From: Porphyra umbilicalis
Taxonomy: Eukaryota > Rhodophyta > Bangiophyceae > Bangiales > Bangiaceae
Assembly: GCA_002049455.2 (NCBI GenBank)
Contig: KV918816.1
Location: forward strand, 247,088 to 311,087
DNA: 64,000 bases
Direction of reading: 5' to 3'
Made by a program: the position numbers and the translations under genes. Of the stretch, positions 34,848-45,300 are shown piece after piece (position 1 is the stretch's first letter; the number at the start of each line of letters is the position of its first letter). The notes under the pieces are model-generated. The model saw nothing but the letters and a program-made list of their open reading frames with translations. It was not told the DNA's origin and searched no databases.

Positions 34848-35744
34848 TCAAAGATAGATAGGATGCGACTGGATGGAGCAGTCACGGAGAAGAGCCACGC
34901 GAGAGTGGTCGCCACACTGCCTAAGCCGCCCAAAGCCAGACTCCTCCCAGAAGCAAGTCACCACTCGGGTGACCGACATCTTGCAGCCGTGCAGAGCGGA
35001 CCCGGGAACAGCATCCTCGGCGTCCAGCCCACGGACACCACGCTCAACCAGAGCATTCTTAGACCAGCAGGCCCCCGGGGAAACTTCGTACAAGTCCCAT
35101 AGCCCTTCTCGCCAGGCCTGCAACGAAGGCGAGGACAGAATCCCACTCAGCAAGTGCACCAAGTTGACGAGCTGCTCCTGGCGAATGTAGACGGTTGCCA
35201 CCGGCTTGAGAGCCCCCCCATTGCCGCCCTCAACTCCGCCGAGGCCACGTTGAGGCACGGCGGCGGCACCGCGAGACGGCATGGTGACCGACTTGCTCCC
35301 GCACTTGTCGCACACAATCGCCCGGAAGACGGGAGAGACCTCCACCGCGCCGGCGGCACGGGCGGTTCCGCCATGTACATGAGTACCAGCCGCTCCGCTG
35401 CCGTGGTCTGGCGACAGCGGCGTGGGAGACAGAGGGAGGAGCGTGTTCTCCACCATGGTGCCACACACGATACAGCGACCGGTTGTTGCCCACGGAGCAC
35501 GGGGAGCCGCCGATACAGCCATTTGCTGCTCCTTGGGCGGACCGCTAAGGTAGAATTGGGCGGGGGGAGTAAGTTGCAGCTGCACGGATGTTGGGCGAAG
35601 GACTCGCCCTGTCGCCACCGCCCCGTCGGGAGAGTGCGCATCGACGCCCATTGGCCACAGACGCGCGGTGGCGCGTCGGAGGAAGGTGCCGGCCGACCCA
35701 AGAGCCCAGCAAGCGGAGGGTGCACCAATACCGTCGCCCGACAT
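34848..35744 (-). CDS. zinc-ribbon protein of the KDZ element, unknown family
   Basis: ATG at 35744 (MSGDGIGAPSACW), 298 residues. It has a treble-clef or ribbon-like pair: CIVC (Cys91, Cys94) and CDKC (Cys145, Cys148), separated by a low-complexity loop. The C-terminal part looks globular and helical (VYIRQEQLVNLVHLLSGIL, LQAWREGLWDLYEV, SVTRVVTCFWEES). Balanced composition and the paired CxxC make it likely to be coding. It is co-oriented with the transposase, about 1.1 kb upstream of it, inside the same terminal repeats, so an accessory role in transposition (DNA or protein binding) is inferred. The last codons before the stop, or an upstream exon near 36000-36400, may be mis-modelled because introns occur in this element. 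Confidence 0.5.
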   Translation of the reverse strand: MSGDGIGAPSACWALGSAGTFLRRATARLWPMGVDAHSPDGAVATGRVLRPTSVQLQLTPPAQFYLSGPPKEQQMAVSAAPRAPWATTGRCIVCGTMVENTLLPLSPTPLSPDHGSGAAGTHVHGGTARAAGAVEVSPVFRAIVCDKCGSKSVTMPSRGAAAVPQRGLGGVEGGNGGALKPVATVYIRQEQLVNLVHLLSGILSSPSLQAWREGLWDLYEVSPGACWSKNALVERGVRGLDAEDAVPGSALHGCKMSVTRVVTCFWEESGFGRLRQCGDHSRVALLRDCSIQSHPIYL

Positions 35745-38700
35745 AATGGTCGCAAGAAGAAGCCAAGCGAAGAGCCAGGAGGAACCGGGTGGCGAAGGAG
35801 GCCGGTGGGGTCGCAAGCAAGCAGGTGGTTGACCCGCTTGGAGGACCCAGCCTGTGGGCAGGACGGGTGGGATGGCGGGGGAGCAGGGGACAGGTGATAG
35901 GAGGGGGTTGAGATGGCGAGGGAACAGCGGGAGGGTGATGGGAGGGGGGCGAGATGGGGAGGAGAACGAAACTTAAGCGTGGGCAGCGGATGAGAAAAGG
36001 ACGGGTGCACAAGGCCCACGTAAGCGGAAGCAAGCAGCCGCACAAGCAGCGGATGAGTGCCGCGCGGACGGGATGGGACGGCAAAAAGCGCGGGCACCAC
36101 GCAGTCGTTTCGTCTGCCCTCTGTAATCTTGTAGCCCGCATGTCGATTGCATTTTCCAAGGGTTTGAATGAAGTATTGAGGCAGTCCTGTGGTCACAGCA
36201 GATACTTGGCGAGCTGAACACAGCAAGGTTCTCTTGTCCATCCAGCCCCTTAACTGTTGTCCTTCATCCGCTCCTCCGACACCGACGGGGTGTACCGCGC
36301 CGCACCCACCACCGACACAGCGCACACAAGCATCTGCAGCCACTCCGGGCTCTGACCGCCCCACTCCACCGCCCCCACAGGCCATCGCGGCAGGCGCTGG
36401 TCATCAGTGGCCATATCGAAGCTGTGATCAGACCTCTGGCGTGCGGTATCGCCACCTGTCCGGGCAGTGGCCTCGCTCCCCGCCTCCCTCCACCTTTCGC
36501 AACCGGACACCACGACCGATGTCAGTCAGCGGCGGTTATTGAGCCCCCGTGACCGACATGTAGACACAGCGAATCGAACGGCTTTGGGTTCGGAAGAAGA
36601 CCATCAGGCGCCCACATTGCGTCGATGGGTCAACTGTGTTTCCGCCACTGCACCAGGCGTCGCCGGTCGCTGTTTCCCCCATCACAGATCATTCCGTCAG
36701 CTTGCTGTAGAAGGCCATCCCCTGTCCGCATTGCATGCAACAACGACCGAGTATTGCACCGAGCGCGCTGTGCGACGTCAGTGGTGAGGCAGACGGCAGC
36801 AGCAAGACAAACCAGACTGATTGTGTTGTTCTTCAGTGACACGCGCACTGTGTCATATTCTTGGTCGGGGGAATGAGAGTCTCCGTTACTGTTGGTTGTC
36901 CATCAGCCACGCTCATCATTGGTGGCACCACCCACTGGCGCCAAGGCGCGGAGAAGATACACATATGCTGCTTTAAGATGGCCTTGCTGCCGCGTCTGAA
37001 TGCACTGCGGATGATGCCGACGAAAAGACCACGTCCGGTGACAGTCTGCCTAACAGCGGGTATGTGGTTGAGTCCGTAAGATGAGCCAGTGGGGGCGCGT
37101 ACACTGCTTGAAACGACATTCCCAGTGGGGTGCGGATGACGTGACTGCCGTGGAACCTCCGGCTGCCGGAAAGCGGCCGCACAACTGGCAAGTACTTCTT
37201 TCGTCATTCGATACGAACACGGAGCACGTGTGGCCACAATCACTGTGTCCTGCGTTGCGATAGGTGTCTTCATTGCAGTGCGCGATGTGCAACCGAGGGG
37301 GCCCTTGAACCTACCCTGACTTCCGCGCCAGGAGAGAACCCCATGACAAGGCAACCCCCGAGGTTGAACCAACCCAGACAGCATCCTGAGACACAGCGGT
37401 TGAGCCGAGCGCGTTGGCCAAAGTAGGGGTTACACCGCACGGATGTACAGCGGTGGCCAGTTGGGTGACGGCCGGAAAGCGTCACTGGACGCCCCGGTTT
37501 CCTGTTCTTGAAGTCTGACACATCGTCCAGCGCCGAACACTACACGGGAGAGCACTTTCGTACACCTCACCGGGCACTCTCCGGTATATGAAATCCTACT
37601 ACCACAGAACATGGGGTAGAATGACATGTCGCAAGCTAAACCTGCTCGACATCCGCGTTACCCGCACAAAGAATAGAAGTCGGTCAGCGCTACTCCGAGA
37701 GGCAGCTGCGGTTGCAGGCACGTATGCCAGTGCCCGCAGGCATTCAGTGCCAGGTGCCTCCCAGCCTCATATGCCATCGGCCTCCACTCTTTACACGGAC
37801 CTCCACAGGTATACGTCCGTCCTTCTACATGCCCCCACAGCCCCAATCCGTCGATAGGTCCCGGAGGCGCCCGCCGCTCGCCACTACGCCAACAGGCGTC
37901 TGGGTGTCTCGCGCCACCTGAGCCGCTATAGCCGACGTGGTAGCGGCGCGGGGTGAGTCCCCGCCGCCGCTTCCATAGCTGCTCGGGTCATAGCCACCTC
38001 CCGCGTGGTTTGCAGGGCGGACATGTGACCCAAGTGCAGCGACCCGCATGCTCGCACACAATGACAGATGATGTGCAAAACCTGCATCAACCCTGAACAC
38101 TCTGCACGAATGAGACTCACATACTGTGTGTCTCACTTCAAAAGTGGGCGTGGTGCCTTCCTCTCTCACAAGCTTATTCTGTCGACACTCAGCTACATAC
38201 TTTGCCAGCATGACCGCTTGCTTGACAGGTTCCCGTCAGCAATCCTTACAGGATCTTGGCTCTCCCCATCTCCCCTTGCATTGCACTATGCGCTCCTCGC
38301 TCACCGCGTGATGCTAACGTTGCAACATGTTCCCTGCCGTGCTCGAACACGTTACAATCTGCGTCCGTCATCTTTTCATCCTTTGCGGCCACCAACTGAC
38401 GCTGTCTCTGAGGTGACGGCTCTATTGTCCGCGGAAGAGACGGAAGAGCCCCTTTGGGAATCGCAGCGGAACTCGCTGTCACAAGGGAGTGGCACCACAG
38501 TAACCATGAAGAGCGGATTGCCGCAGGCCAGACGACGCCATGGAACAAGGTCAAGCGATGGTGGAACCTGCTCATCCATCGCTGTATATCTGCGACCTTG
38601 CATCGTCCACAATGGAAGGTGGGCTACACTGGTAAATACGAATTATTGAGAGTAGCACCCTGGTGTTAATATGCAACGATCTGACCGCGCGCCATTTCAG

Positions 38701-38745
38701 TGGTTTCGCATCGGGCGGGCACCGACAGCAACGGGGCGATGTGCC
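35745..38745. other. interior of KDZ element without a recognised gene
   Basis: About 3 kb of mixed composition. Two short - strand open frames are Cys/His-rich (37292-37050, with CQLCGRFP and CRFKQC; 38211-37825) and could be exons of a split gene, but no consistent splice chain could be established by eye. Confidence 0.35.
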
Positions 38746-38749
38746 CACG

Positions 38750-38980
38750 TTTACCCGCGTGTTTGCCCGCCCGCGTTGCCGGCGCTTGCCCGCCCGCGTT
38801 GCCCGCGCTTGCCCGCCCGCGTTGCCCGCGCTTGCCCGCGCTTGCCCGCGCTTGCCCGCCCGCGTTGCCCGCGCTTGCCCGCGCTTGCCGGCGCTTGCCC
38901 GCCCGCGTTGCCCGCGCTTGCCCGCCCGCGTTGCCCGCGCTTGCCCGCCCGCGTTGCCCGCCCGCGTTGCCCGCCCTTTT
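38750..38980. repeat. minisatellite of CGCGTTGCC / CGCGCTTGCC units
   Basis: About 20 or more tandem copies of 10-14 bp units (GCGCTTGCCCGCCCGCGTTGCC). It lies inside the KDZ element upstream of the helicase gene and generates meaningless repeat open frames on both strands. Confidence 0.85.
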
Positions 38981-39480
38981 CCGTTGGCGCCTGTGGGGAC
39001 ACGCCGTGGGCCCATTGCCCGCGTCACCTTGTACGGTGCTGCCCGTACGCCGACTTCTCGCACCCGCCCGCTGCTGCGCGCGCTGCTTGCACCCACCCGC
39101 TGTCGCGCGCGCTGCTCCTCCCACCCGCTCGTCCGCGCTTGCGGGCTATCCCCGCCCCGCGACAGCGTCGTTCGCTACGCGTACGCGGCCTGCGGCGACG
39201 CGCCCATCGGCTCTAGTGCTGGTTGTCGCGTGGTTACTCCCCCACGTTTTTCTACTGGCCTCGTCTGTGACGTGGAGCCTGTACAACGGTGGCCACCGCA
39301 CGGGGCGGGGCACTGTGGGTGACGTGCGTGGCGCACATGTGCCGGGCTCGTTGCAAGGCTGGTCAGAGGTGTGGAGCGTGGTCGAAGACGGGCGGGGGAA
39401 GCGGGGTGGGCGTCGTGGCGCGCCTTTTGGGTCAGACTTGGGTGGGGTGGTGCGTACTCTCGTCCTCCGACCTGAGTGGC

Positions 39481-40912
39481 ATGGTTTCCGGGGTGGTCCT
39501 TGACTTGTACCAGGAGGAGAGCTTTGCGCAGTACCGTTCTGGCAAGAATGTGGGCATCTTTTCCCCTGCCGGCTGCGGCAAGTCTGTCGTGCTCCGCGCG
39601 ATCATCAACGATGCCGTCGCCTGCCATGGACAGGATGCCGTCGGGGTTCTGTCGTGGTATGGCGCCGCGGCGGACCTGGTCGGGGGGCAAACGCTTCATT
39701 CCTTCTTCCTTTGCAGTACACACCTGTCGTCGCCCTAGCGGATGTTGAGCGAGACCCTGCAACGGCCCGCCCTGGTCGCCAAGCTGCGCAAGATCCGCGT
39801 GCTTGCCATTGAAGAGATCTTCACCCTGTCGGCGGCGTGGTTTCGCGACTTCCTCCGAATCATTCGCGGTGTTTCTTCGTCGGACATGCAAATGCAGCCC
39901 GCTGGCGGCGTCCAGGTCATTGGTACGTTGCTGCTCTTCTTCTGCTGTGGTGTTGTTTTATTTGCAGCGGCCGTCCATCTTCTCCTGGAGCGCCTTCTGA
40001 CTCGTCTCGACCCTGCTCATGTGTGTCTCTCTTTCTCGCATTGTTGCAGTTGCTGGTGACCCAATGCAAACGCTTCCGGTTGACTTGTCATCCCGCCCCT
40101 CGGACGCTGTTGTCTTTTCTTCTTTGGAGTGGCGGTCTTTGTTCTTGTCGTGGCGGGGCTCGATGGGGATTCTGCGCGGTAACCATCGTCAAGCGGCTGA
40201 CCAGCAGTACGCTGCCACCCTTGAGCGGCTGCGCCTCGGTCGGCACGAGCCGGCTGACATCCACGCCATCAACGACACGTGGAACAACTTCACAGACGAG
40301 CAGCGGCTGAAGATGCCCCAGCTACGGGCGCTCAACACGTCAGTCGACACCTACAACAACGAGCAGCTGCAGCTCCTTCCCGGTGAGGCGATGGCCTTTG
40401 ACGCTGCCGACCGCGCCATGGGTGTCACGGACGAGGACAATGCCAAGGCGAGGGAGCAGCTCCACCGACTCGGGCCTTCCCGGCTGCTGATCAAGGAGCA
40501 GGCGCCAGTCATTGCAACGCGTCGACTGTCCAAGACCGTGCCCACTGGTACCGTCGGCGTGGTACTGGCGCTGACTGCAAGTGGTTGCATGTGCTCGTTC
40601 AAGGGCGAGCGCATCACGCTGCAACGCAAGGAGTGGGTGGTGTACAATGAGTCGGGCCGAGTCGTTGGGCAACGCTTGCATCTCCCTGTTTTGCTTGCAT
40701 GGGCCGTGACCATTCATCGCGCCCAGGGGTCAGAGTTGGACAGTGTCTGCATCGACCTTACTAAGGATCAGTGGGCATGCGATGGGCTTGTGTACACTGC
40801 ACTCTCCCGCGTTCGTTCCTTTGGCTCCCTTTGTGTGCGGGGTTTGAACGATCGTCTGATCAAGACCAATGTGGCGTGCATGGCCTTCTGGTGTGGCTTG
40901 TGTGATAGATAG
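39481..40912 (+). CDS. Pif1-like DNA helicase of the KDZ element, with one in-frame TAG
   Basis: Pif1 helicases are SF1B 5'-3' DNA helicases. Exon 1 from the ATG at 39481 reads YRSGKNVGIFSPAGCGKSVV (Walker A) and GGQTLHSFF; VLAIEEIFTLS (motif II with Glu-Glu in place of the usual Asp-Glu) and GGVQVIG follow. An intron at 39923-40049 (GTACGT ... TTGCAG) joins to VAGDPMQTLPVD (motif III). The C-terminal motifs are TIHRAQGSELDSVCIDL and YTALSRVRS; the stop is TAG 40910-40912. The spliced length is 434 codons. A TAG at 39736-39738 interrupts exon 1 between GGQTLHSFF and the Walker B region; the frame is otherwise continuous. This may be a single nonsense mutation. The N-terminus is short and there are no extra domains. 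It lies inside the terminal repeats and converges with the next gene, 4 bp away. Confidence 0.75.
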
Positions 40913-40916
40913 TTGG

Positions 40917-43137
40917 TCACGTGCTTTTTGTTACAAACGCTGCACACCAAAGAAATCGGATAGGATACTCAGACAGCAGCCTCAGGTCGGCCAAGCCACC
41001 CAATGTAGATGGCACCCCGAGCTGATCGAAGTGGTCGGTCTCGTACCCACCATACAAGTCAGTGCAATAGATAAGGTCAGACGCTTCATAGTCGGCTTGT
41101 AGTGCATCCTCGTTAAAGACGGCATCGTAGACCTCCACTGCAGTAGAAAAAGAGTTTGCACTGAGCTCTTCCATTCGCTGTCCTGACGGTGGAGCGACAC
41201 GCAATACCAAAGCCGTGCCCAACACCCGTGATGAAGGCCCCGGGAGCCCACTCCACAAATGGACGCGCGGCCTGCGCAAGAAAAAGAAACAGCGTCACCA
41301 ACATTGGGGATGCGTGAGTAGTCGTCCAGGACACAACTGAGTGACACAAAGGATGACTGACCGAGAGAGAGGTGACCATCGGGACGCGAACACGAGAAAC
41401 AATGAGCAAAGAGCACAACCAACCAACGTACCCAATGTCATTCAAGCGCCACACGACCCGTTGATTGATACAGAGGGACAGCTCCGTCTCTTGGGCGTGC
41501 CCCCGCTCAAGACAAAACGACTGGTCAACGTCAAAGGGGTAACGAGTGGGGGGGTCGGACACCTTGGAGCTGCGGCAGAACACGGACACCATGTGGCCTG
41601 GCACGTCGGCGCCGTGATGCTGCCGAAATTCTAGATGGACGTCACCGGTGCCGACGACGACGCCGTCAATGCGCAGCTCGTTGCTGATCGGTGGTAGTGG
41701 AGGAGGGGTTGTCACCGAGCAATATCGAGCCAATCGGCCGCGGTCTCCCGGTGCTGCAGCCAACGATCCCGGGCCTCTACACGGAGTCAAAAAGGACCCA
41801 CCCCCACCACCGAAGCCTTGGCGTCCTTGCCCCCCCGATGCACCCGCCGCTTCGTCGCCACCCGCCTTGTCCGTCATCCTGGGCATCCCTGAGTGAGCCC
41901 GAGGTTTGCGCGGCTTGCCTGCAGTTGCCGCCGGCTTGCCCGTCCGCATCCCGCTGCAGTAACGGTCCAGGATCCACTCGTAGGCCTTGTCGTCCGTGGC
42001 GTTGATCATGTAGATGATGAGGCAGGCGGTCGCGTACTTCGTCTGCAGCCCGGAGTTTTGCAGCTGCAGCTGCAATGGTTCCATGGCCGCCGGGTATATG
42101 GCCTTGTAGTTGACGAGCACGCCGACGCAAGCACGCGGGAAGAGGGGCTCGTAAGGTGTGTTCGTGCCCGAGCGCTTGAGGCGCCAGTCGTAGAAGAGCT
42201 TGACGAGCGCCATGTAATCAGCCATGTGCTTGCGGGTGAAGGAGAGCTTTGCGGCGGACAGCTTGTCCTTGAGGTGCTTACTCATCTCCTCGGTGATCAA
42301 GAAGACCTCTTTTGGTGCCGCGCCATCACCGGCGCCGTCTTGGGCAGCGGGAGGGTTGCCCGCTTCGCTCTCCGCGCGCGTCCTCTTCCCTGTGAAGGAC
42401 GAGGCCGCTGCGGTACCCACGACAATCGGAAGGTCAGGAAGAGGGGGATACTCGGCGGTCCCATCGGCCGACGGGAAGATGAAGCCGTCGTCCCGCAGGA
42501 CGGGACCAGCACTGGGAGCAGGAGTCGCGCCCGCGGCGGCGGGGGTGCGACCATCATTCGTCGTTGCACCAACTGCCGCCGAGCCCCCACCCACAGAGCC
42601 AATTGCACTGACATCCCCGCCCGGTAGGCCACCTCCTCCTTGGCCGCCCATAGTTGCACCACCGCCGGCGCCCCCGCCGCCTTGTTGACCAACACACCCA
42701 ACAGCTCCAGTCGCTGCTGGCCCGCCACCTTGTTGAGCTGCGCTCGCAGCGGAAGCGTTGTGCTGCCCTTGTGTGTTGGCAGTGGAAGATACCATGTTGA
42801 GAGGCCGCCCACCCGTGGTTGAGGCCGGCGCGCCCGCCCAAATCAAGCCGGTCTTCGGGTTGCGGGACACGACCATCGGCTGCCGTTGGGCGACGGGCAG
42901 GGAGTTGAACAGCAGGGTTGCCGCCGACTTCAGGGACCTCCGAGTTGTCAAGTCCCTGCGACCAGTCAAACCGGTGCCGTACACGTACAGCGGGTTGCCC
43001 CCGCGACGCGAGACCACCAAGGCGACCAGGAAGTCGTCACCGCCATTGGCACACGCCATTTGGCAGCAGTGCTGCGCGGCCTCGATAAAAGGCGCCGCTG
43101 GTAGCGGAACAAGCGGGCCAGAATCCACCAAGCTCAT
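40917..43137 (-). CDS. unknown two-exon protein of the KDZ element (686 residues)
   Basis: Exon 1 is 43137-41432 (ATG, MSLVDSGPLVPLP), the intron 41431-41272 (GTACGT ... GCGCAG, 160 bp) and exon 2 41271-40917 (TGA). The junction phase is consistent and yields 686 residues. The N-terminal 110 residues look globular (AQHCCQMACANGG, FLVALVVSRRGGNPLYVYG, TRRSLKSAATLLFNSLP). A Gly/Ala-rich linker with a KRTR patch follows. Then a helical region, ITEEMSKHLKDKLSAAKLSF, TRKHMADYMALVKLFYDWRL and KYATACLIIYMINATDDKAY, precedes a basic/Gly segment and an acidic C-terminus. I know no matching family. The TGA is 4 bp beyond the helicase TAG, so the two genes are tail to tail in a compact cassette, supporting a joint role in the element. 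The single helical block could mediate protein contacts. Confidence 0.65.
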
Positions 43138-43600
43138 AGCACGTGGTGGGCCCGCGACACCGCGCGGCAACGTAACAACACCACCGCGCGAGGGAGCGCG
43201 TGGATGAAGGGGGGGGGAAGGAGCGGGGGAGGAGGGAGGGAAGGGGTACCCATTGGCCAAGCCGAGACGCCCCGAAGGAGAAACCCGCAAACCAGTGGCC
43301 GGCTGCTACGGGCCAGGAGTGTGAGCAGTGACGGGACGGAGGGCGGGGGGAAAGCGTGGGACAGCGGCTGACGCGCGGCACCCACGCCACAGTCGACTGA
43401 AGCGGGCAGATCACGCGGAATTCTCGATCCGCAACGTCCTGACCGAACGTATTGCTAGGATAAATGATGCATTTATTACTGATTCATCGCGTCATGAATC
43501 AATGGATTCTATGGATGGGAGCGATTCTTAACTGATTCATGTACCGAAATCACAAAACCGGATGCACATGAAGTAGCATGCATAATTTCATCAACCGGCA
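43138..43600. other. right end of KDZ element with GATTCAT motifs
   Basis: The 5' flank of the 686-residue gene. From 43440 to 43545 GATTCAT and its complement recur, for example TGATTCATCGCGTCATGAATCA, then GATTCTTAACTGATTCATG. These may be subterminal binding sites distinct from the TGTCT cluster at the left end. Confidence 0.45.
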
Positions 43601-43662
43601 CGATTCGAAATGTCCGATCCGATCCAATCCACCGGTTGCAACCCTTGTCCTCTTAACTTAAG
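43601..43662 (-). repeat. right terminal inverted repeat of the KDZ element
   Basis: Read on the - strand: CTTAAGTTAAGAG, GACAAGGGTTGCAACCGG, an 18-bp extra segment, then ACATTTCGAATCG. Apart from that 18-bp segment it aligns with 29384-29427. Confidence 0.65.
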
Positions 43663-43839
43663 AGTGGCAATCGGGACCCTCGCCGACCAGTCTCGAGCAC
43701 AGGGCGCATCTTAAGCAGGCCCCACCAAGGGTGTCAGATTTGGCCACGAGTACGGTATTCGGCTCTGATCCAGCCACTGAGTATTTGCTGACAGTCCGAA
43801 GGAATTTCAGCCGTTCGAGTATGAGTATCTCCAAAACCT

Positions 43840-44240
43840 GACAAAGCGGGTATCAAGGGTATATACCTGCGACAACATGGGCTGTCGGTATCCAATTTTG
43901 ATATTCGCGCGGGTATGCGTATACCTTTCGCTGGAACAAAATTCCAGGTCCTGCAGTTAGCTGTTGATTTCGGGGCGTATTTTTTAGATTTCGTGACGTA
44001 CTTATTTGTCAGGCGGCTCACGTGGTGACGGCGCCGCACTGCGGGCAGGACGCTGTCAAGGGTATCGGCTTCTGCAGAATTGATAATACCAGTAGTACTC
44101 TCGGATACCCCTGGTGATTTGATGTCGCGAGTATCTGGCCACGTTCCATTCGCGAGTATGAGTATGGGCGACGCGTCGAAATATCACACGGGTACGAGTA
44201 TATACCCGAAAAAAAAACTCGGGTGATACCCTTGACGAAG
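43840..44240. repeat. AT-richer block with repeated (CAAGG)GTATA/GATACCC motifs
   Basis: GTCAAGGGTATC near 44054-44066 is inverted as GATACCCTTGAC near 44224-44236. Related ATCAAGGGTATATACC and GGGTACGAGTATATACCC motifs lie between and before them. The layout suggests a small inverted-repeat (MITE-like) insertion. No coding sequence was seen. Confidence 0.5.
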
Positions 44241-44280
44241 CACTCTTGATGAGGCCTGATCTTAAGTTACATCTCCCTTT

Positions 44281-44830
44281 ATAAAAAGCTCGCGGTGGGC
44301 TACATATACATCTGTCTGAGTATTGTGCTTCTCACAAAAACTGGACCTCGGTGCATCAGCTTCCGTTGCAAAATCACTGTTTCATTGGCTCAGGGGGCGG
44401 TTCATGGTGCTGAAGCGGATGTTGCGGATCCAGTTTTTGTGAGAAGCACAATATCTGTGGCGCTTTATTTTAGAATTCTCATCTTATGAGGCTTGACGAG
44501 TTTGCAAGATGAGACACACACCTTATGCTCTTTGACGTGCTCTTTCTGATGGTGCTCCCTCCGATCTTCATGCTTCTCTCCTTGTCACGTAGCGCTTGTA
44601 TCTGTCCAAGAACAAATGTCAGGTACGTTCGACCTGGACGGAGAGCCTTGCACGAAATCGCTCTCTCAGGGGCAGTCCGCATGGATTGGTAGGCTACTTC
44701 TGAACCAAGCGGCCCTGGAGGCCTCGACCTTTGAATGCCTCTAGCTCCGTTCGGCACTGCACAAAAAAAATGAGATTTCTAAAGTAAAGCGCCACATCTG
44801 TCTGTCTGTCTGTGCAGCCCACCAATGGGG
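44281..44830. mobile_element. nested inverted repeats, MITE-like
   Basis: A perfect 25-bp inverted repeat pairs 44321-44345 (TATTGTGCTTCTCACAAAAA...) with 44429-44453. Immediately outside, TGTGGCGCTTTATTTTAGAA (about 44457-44476) is matched in inverted orientation near 44772-44795 (TTCTAAAGTAAAGCGCCACA), followed by CTGTCTGTCTGTCTG. GTGGGCTACATATACATCTG at the left is also partly mirrored near 44800. The nested structure suggests one small inverted-repeat element inserted into or derived from another. Non-coding. Confidence 0.6.
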
Positions 44831-45129
44831 CGCGCTCGATTGGGCCGCGTACACGGGCTACAATGGCAAACAAATGGATTGCCCGTGCGCCCAGATTTTC
44901 GTCGCATTCCGACGACAAACATTCTAAGGACCTGCACCCACGCCCGGATCAACTCCACCCAGATCCGCGAGCGGCGCAGCGCGAGGCCGTCTAATTGAAC
45001 GCCTGAGTTACAGTAAGCCAAATCGTTTCGAAAAGAGGAGAATCGGGACGGCCCAGATTTCTGGCGAGCAGCGCCGCGCAAGGGCGTCGGTCCGAACGCC
45101 AGCCTTACGGCGAGCGGCGCAGCGCGAGG

Positions 45130-45300
45130 GCGCCTTCCCACCGGCTTCGGGGTGGCGGGGTGGGGGGGCCGCCGGGTGGCGGGATGGGGGGGTCCGGGGG
45201 GGAGGGCCGCCTCTTCGCCGGGTGGCGGGGTGGGGGGGTCTGGGGGGGAGGGCCGCCTCCCCCCCTGCTGCCGGTAGGTGGGGTGGGGGGGGTCCGGAAA
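45130..45300. repeat. tandem G-rich repeat, about 45-60 bp unit
   Basis: Three imperfect units of GGGTGGCGGGGTGGGGGGGTC...GGGCCGCCTC follow one another. The + strand is strongly G-quadruplex prone. Confidence 0.75.

Larger units (their letters stand above)
29384..43662. mobile_element. large KDZ-type DNA transposon, about 14.3 kb
   Basis: The region is bracketed by imperfect inverted repeats: 13 bp identical (CTTAAGTTAAGAG at 29384-29396, reverse complement at 43650-43662). Matching blocks CAAGG, AACCGG and ACATYTC-AATCG continue inwards in the same order on both sides. Inside are a KDZ transposase, a zinc-ribbon protein, a Pif1-like helicase and a 686-residue unknown protein. KDZ elements are known to be large DNA transposons with terminal inverted repeats. 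The core repeat is partly palindromic, but the inner blocks match only in inverted orientation, which supports true termini. No clear target-site duplication was found immediately outside, so the exact ends are uncertain by a few to tens of bases. Partnership of the four genes is inferred from location within the repeats. Confidence 0.62.

Noticed and set aside
38750-38980. CRISPR-like regular repeats
   Set aside because: Units are 10-14 bp, contiguous and without unique spacers, so this is a minisatellite in eukaryotic DNA.
38663-39503. Repeat-encoded Ala/Arg/Pro/Cys open frames
   Set aside because: All six frames are open through the minisatellite, so no coding inference is justified.
39640-39730. 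Intron ending at TTTGCAG 39714-39720 to bypass the TAG in the helicase
   Set aside because: The only visible donor candidates upstream would delete the conserved GGQTLHSFF motif, and the frame is continuous across the site except for the TAG.
29384-43662. Direct-repeat interpretation of the CTTAAGTTAAGAG element ends
   Set aside because: The core is palindromic so direct alignment is possible, but flanking blocks match only in inverted orientation.
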